NCBI GenBank assembly: GCA_013398615.1
Contig: VZSR01001685.1
Span: 30,033,556 to 30,097,555, forward strand
Length of the DNA stretch: 64,000 nt
Source of the DNA: Brachypodius melanocephalos
Taxonomy: Eukaryota > Chordata > Aves > Passeriformes > Pycnonotidae
Direction: 5' to 3'
The notes under the pieces are model-generated. The model worked only from the letters and a program-made list of their open reading frames with translations. It ran no database searches and was not told where the DNA came from. Each line of letters opens with the position of its first letter. Position 1 is the stretch's first letter. Below, in pieces: positions 62,929 through 64,000 of the stretch. A program made the position numbers and the translations under genes.

Positions 62929-63622
62929 ACAGGATGATAGAAAGGTTTGGGTTAGAATGGACCTAAAAGAACATCTATTTAGAACTAGTGCCATCTACTA
63001 GACCAGGTTGTTCAAAGCCCCGTCCAATCTGGCCTTGAACACTTGCAGAGATTAAGCACCCACAACTTCTCTGGGCAACCAATTCCAGTGTCTCACCATC
63101 CTCACAGCAAATTTATTCCTAATAATTTAGAAATATTTAATATTGTATTATTTTACAATTAATATTTAATTTGAATCTACCCTCATTCAGTTTAAAGCCA
63201 TTCCCTCTTGTCCTATCATGTGGAGACATACCTTTGTAAAAAGTCCCTCTCCAGCCTTCTTGTAGGCACCTTTAGGCCCTGGAAACTGCTATAAATTCTC
63301 CCCAGAGTCTTTTTTTCTTCAGGTTCAACAGTCCCAACTCTCTCATCTTGTTTTCATGGGAGAGGTGTTCCAGCCCTGTGATCATCTTCATGGCCCTCCC
63401 CTGGACTTGCTCCAACAGGTCCACATTGTGCTTATGTTGGGAACAACAGAGCTGGATGCAGTGCCGTACATGGGGTCTGTGGAGAACAGAATAGAGGGGA
63501 GAATCACCACCCTCACCTGCTGGTCATGTTCCTTTTGATGAAGCCCAGAATAAAATTGGCTTTGTGCTCTGTTCACACTGCTGTTTCTTTTCAACCAACA
63601 CTCTCGATGCTTTTTGCCAGAA
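62929..63622 (-). mobile_element. CR1 LINE, about 0.7 kb 3' fragment with an AT-rich internal expansion
   Basis: On the + strand it starts at a variant of the CR1 terminal repeat (CACAGGATGATAGAAAGG) and passes through TTGGGTTAGAATGGACCTA, CTGGCCTTGAACACTTGCAG, CTTGTCCTATCATGTGGAGA, GCCCTCCCCTGGACTTGCTC and GAGCTGGATGCAGTGC. It fades near 63620. Between ATTCCTAATA (about 63117) and GAATCTACCC (about 63173) it carries some 40-50 bases of AT-rich sequence where other copies have about a dozen, with TATTTAAT/TAATATT motifs repeated. It is a dead copy, antisense to RALYL. Confidence 0.92.
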
Positions 63623-64000
63623 GCAATTATTTAGCAGAAAACAACTACTAGATATGGCCTTGTTTATTTTCTTGCCATCTAAATCAAGGGACAGAAAGTA
63701 AAGACAGTTTTCCAGGCACACTATGAACAATAAATAGTCAAAATGAAAAGTTATCAACTTTCAGACTGCATTTTTCACATGAACTGTTTGTTCTGAACTA
63801 CTTGAAAGTAGCTAACACCTTCACAGAAAGTATGATCAATATACAAAAGAGGAAAACTGAAACATTTCTCAAATAATCTAATTCATACTGCAGATCTATC
63901 TTTTTTTGGTGTACAAATGCATATGGGATAGAAATGGAAGCTACATCTTCTGAGACAGTGAAGCTATTGAAACAAAACTGGAACTCGTTATTGTGGCTTA
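63623..64000 (+). other. RALYL: RALYL intron, end of window
   Basis: AT-rich sequence with no gene, RNA or repeat I can identify. Confidence 0.7.

Noticed and set aside
1..64000. CRISPR arrays, prokaryotic operons or a bacterial system
   Set aside because: Spliced vertebrate exons, CR1 and LTR repeats, and no regularly spaced direct repeats; the DNA is avian.

Overview
The window looks like a piece of a bird genome, most likely a songbird (passerine). It is AT-rich and almost entirely intronic. Its repeats are CR1 LINE fragments plus long terminal repeats (LTRs) of the endogenous-retrovirus types common in birds, with no mammalian L1 or Alu copies. The passerine assignment rests on how the LTRs look to me from memory, not on a search.

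Only one protein-coding gene is supported: RALYL (RALY RNA-binding protein-like, an hnRNP C family member) on the + strand. Two coding exons are visible. A 76-nt exon at 34949-35024 encodes the segment just after the RRM domain. A 33-nt exon at 54238-54270 encodes an 11-residue segment. Their splice sites and codon phases fit each other exactly (AG|A completes an arginine codon). About 34.9 kb of upstream intron, the complete 19,213-bp intron between the exons, and about 9.7 kb of downstream intron fill the window. I see neither the RRM exons upstream nor the tyrosine-rich and coiled-coil exons downstream. Every other long open frame looks like chance or a LINE fossil.

Region by region: 1-34948 is intron with CR1 fragments at 8204-8335, 13331-13746, 25622-25808 and 30880-31905. 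A transposon-dense block spans 36.2-41.7 kb. It holds a CR1 3' end with a doubled tail (36253-36660), an ERVL-type LTR (36763-37264) and a degraded CR1 reverse-transcriptase region. The reverse-transcriptase region is split by an 881-bp ERVL-type solo LTR with a 5-bp target duplication (38234-39114), and that LTR carries a stretch resembling 7SL RNA. Next comes a long inverted repeat capped by a tRNA-Glu(CUC)-like sequence (40619-41675), itself interrupted by a 702-bp solo LTR with a 6-bp target duplication (40906-41607). The rest is AT-rich intron with simple repeats, several perfect palindromes and a final CR1 fragment (62929-63622).

The most unusual structure is the tRNA-Glu-capped palindrome. 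Once the later LTR is set aside, its two 134-bp arms match at about 85%. The tRNA-like cap keeps recognisable Pol III A and B boxes, and its acceptor stem runs directly into the long stem.
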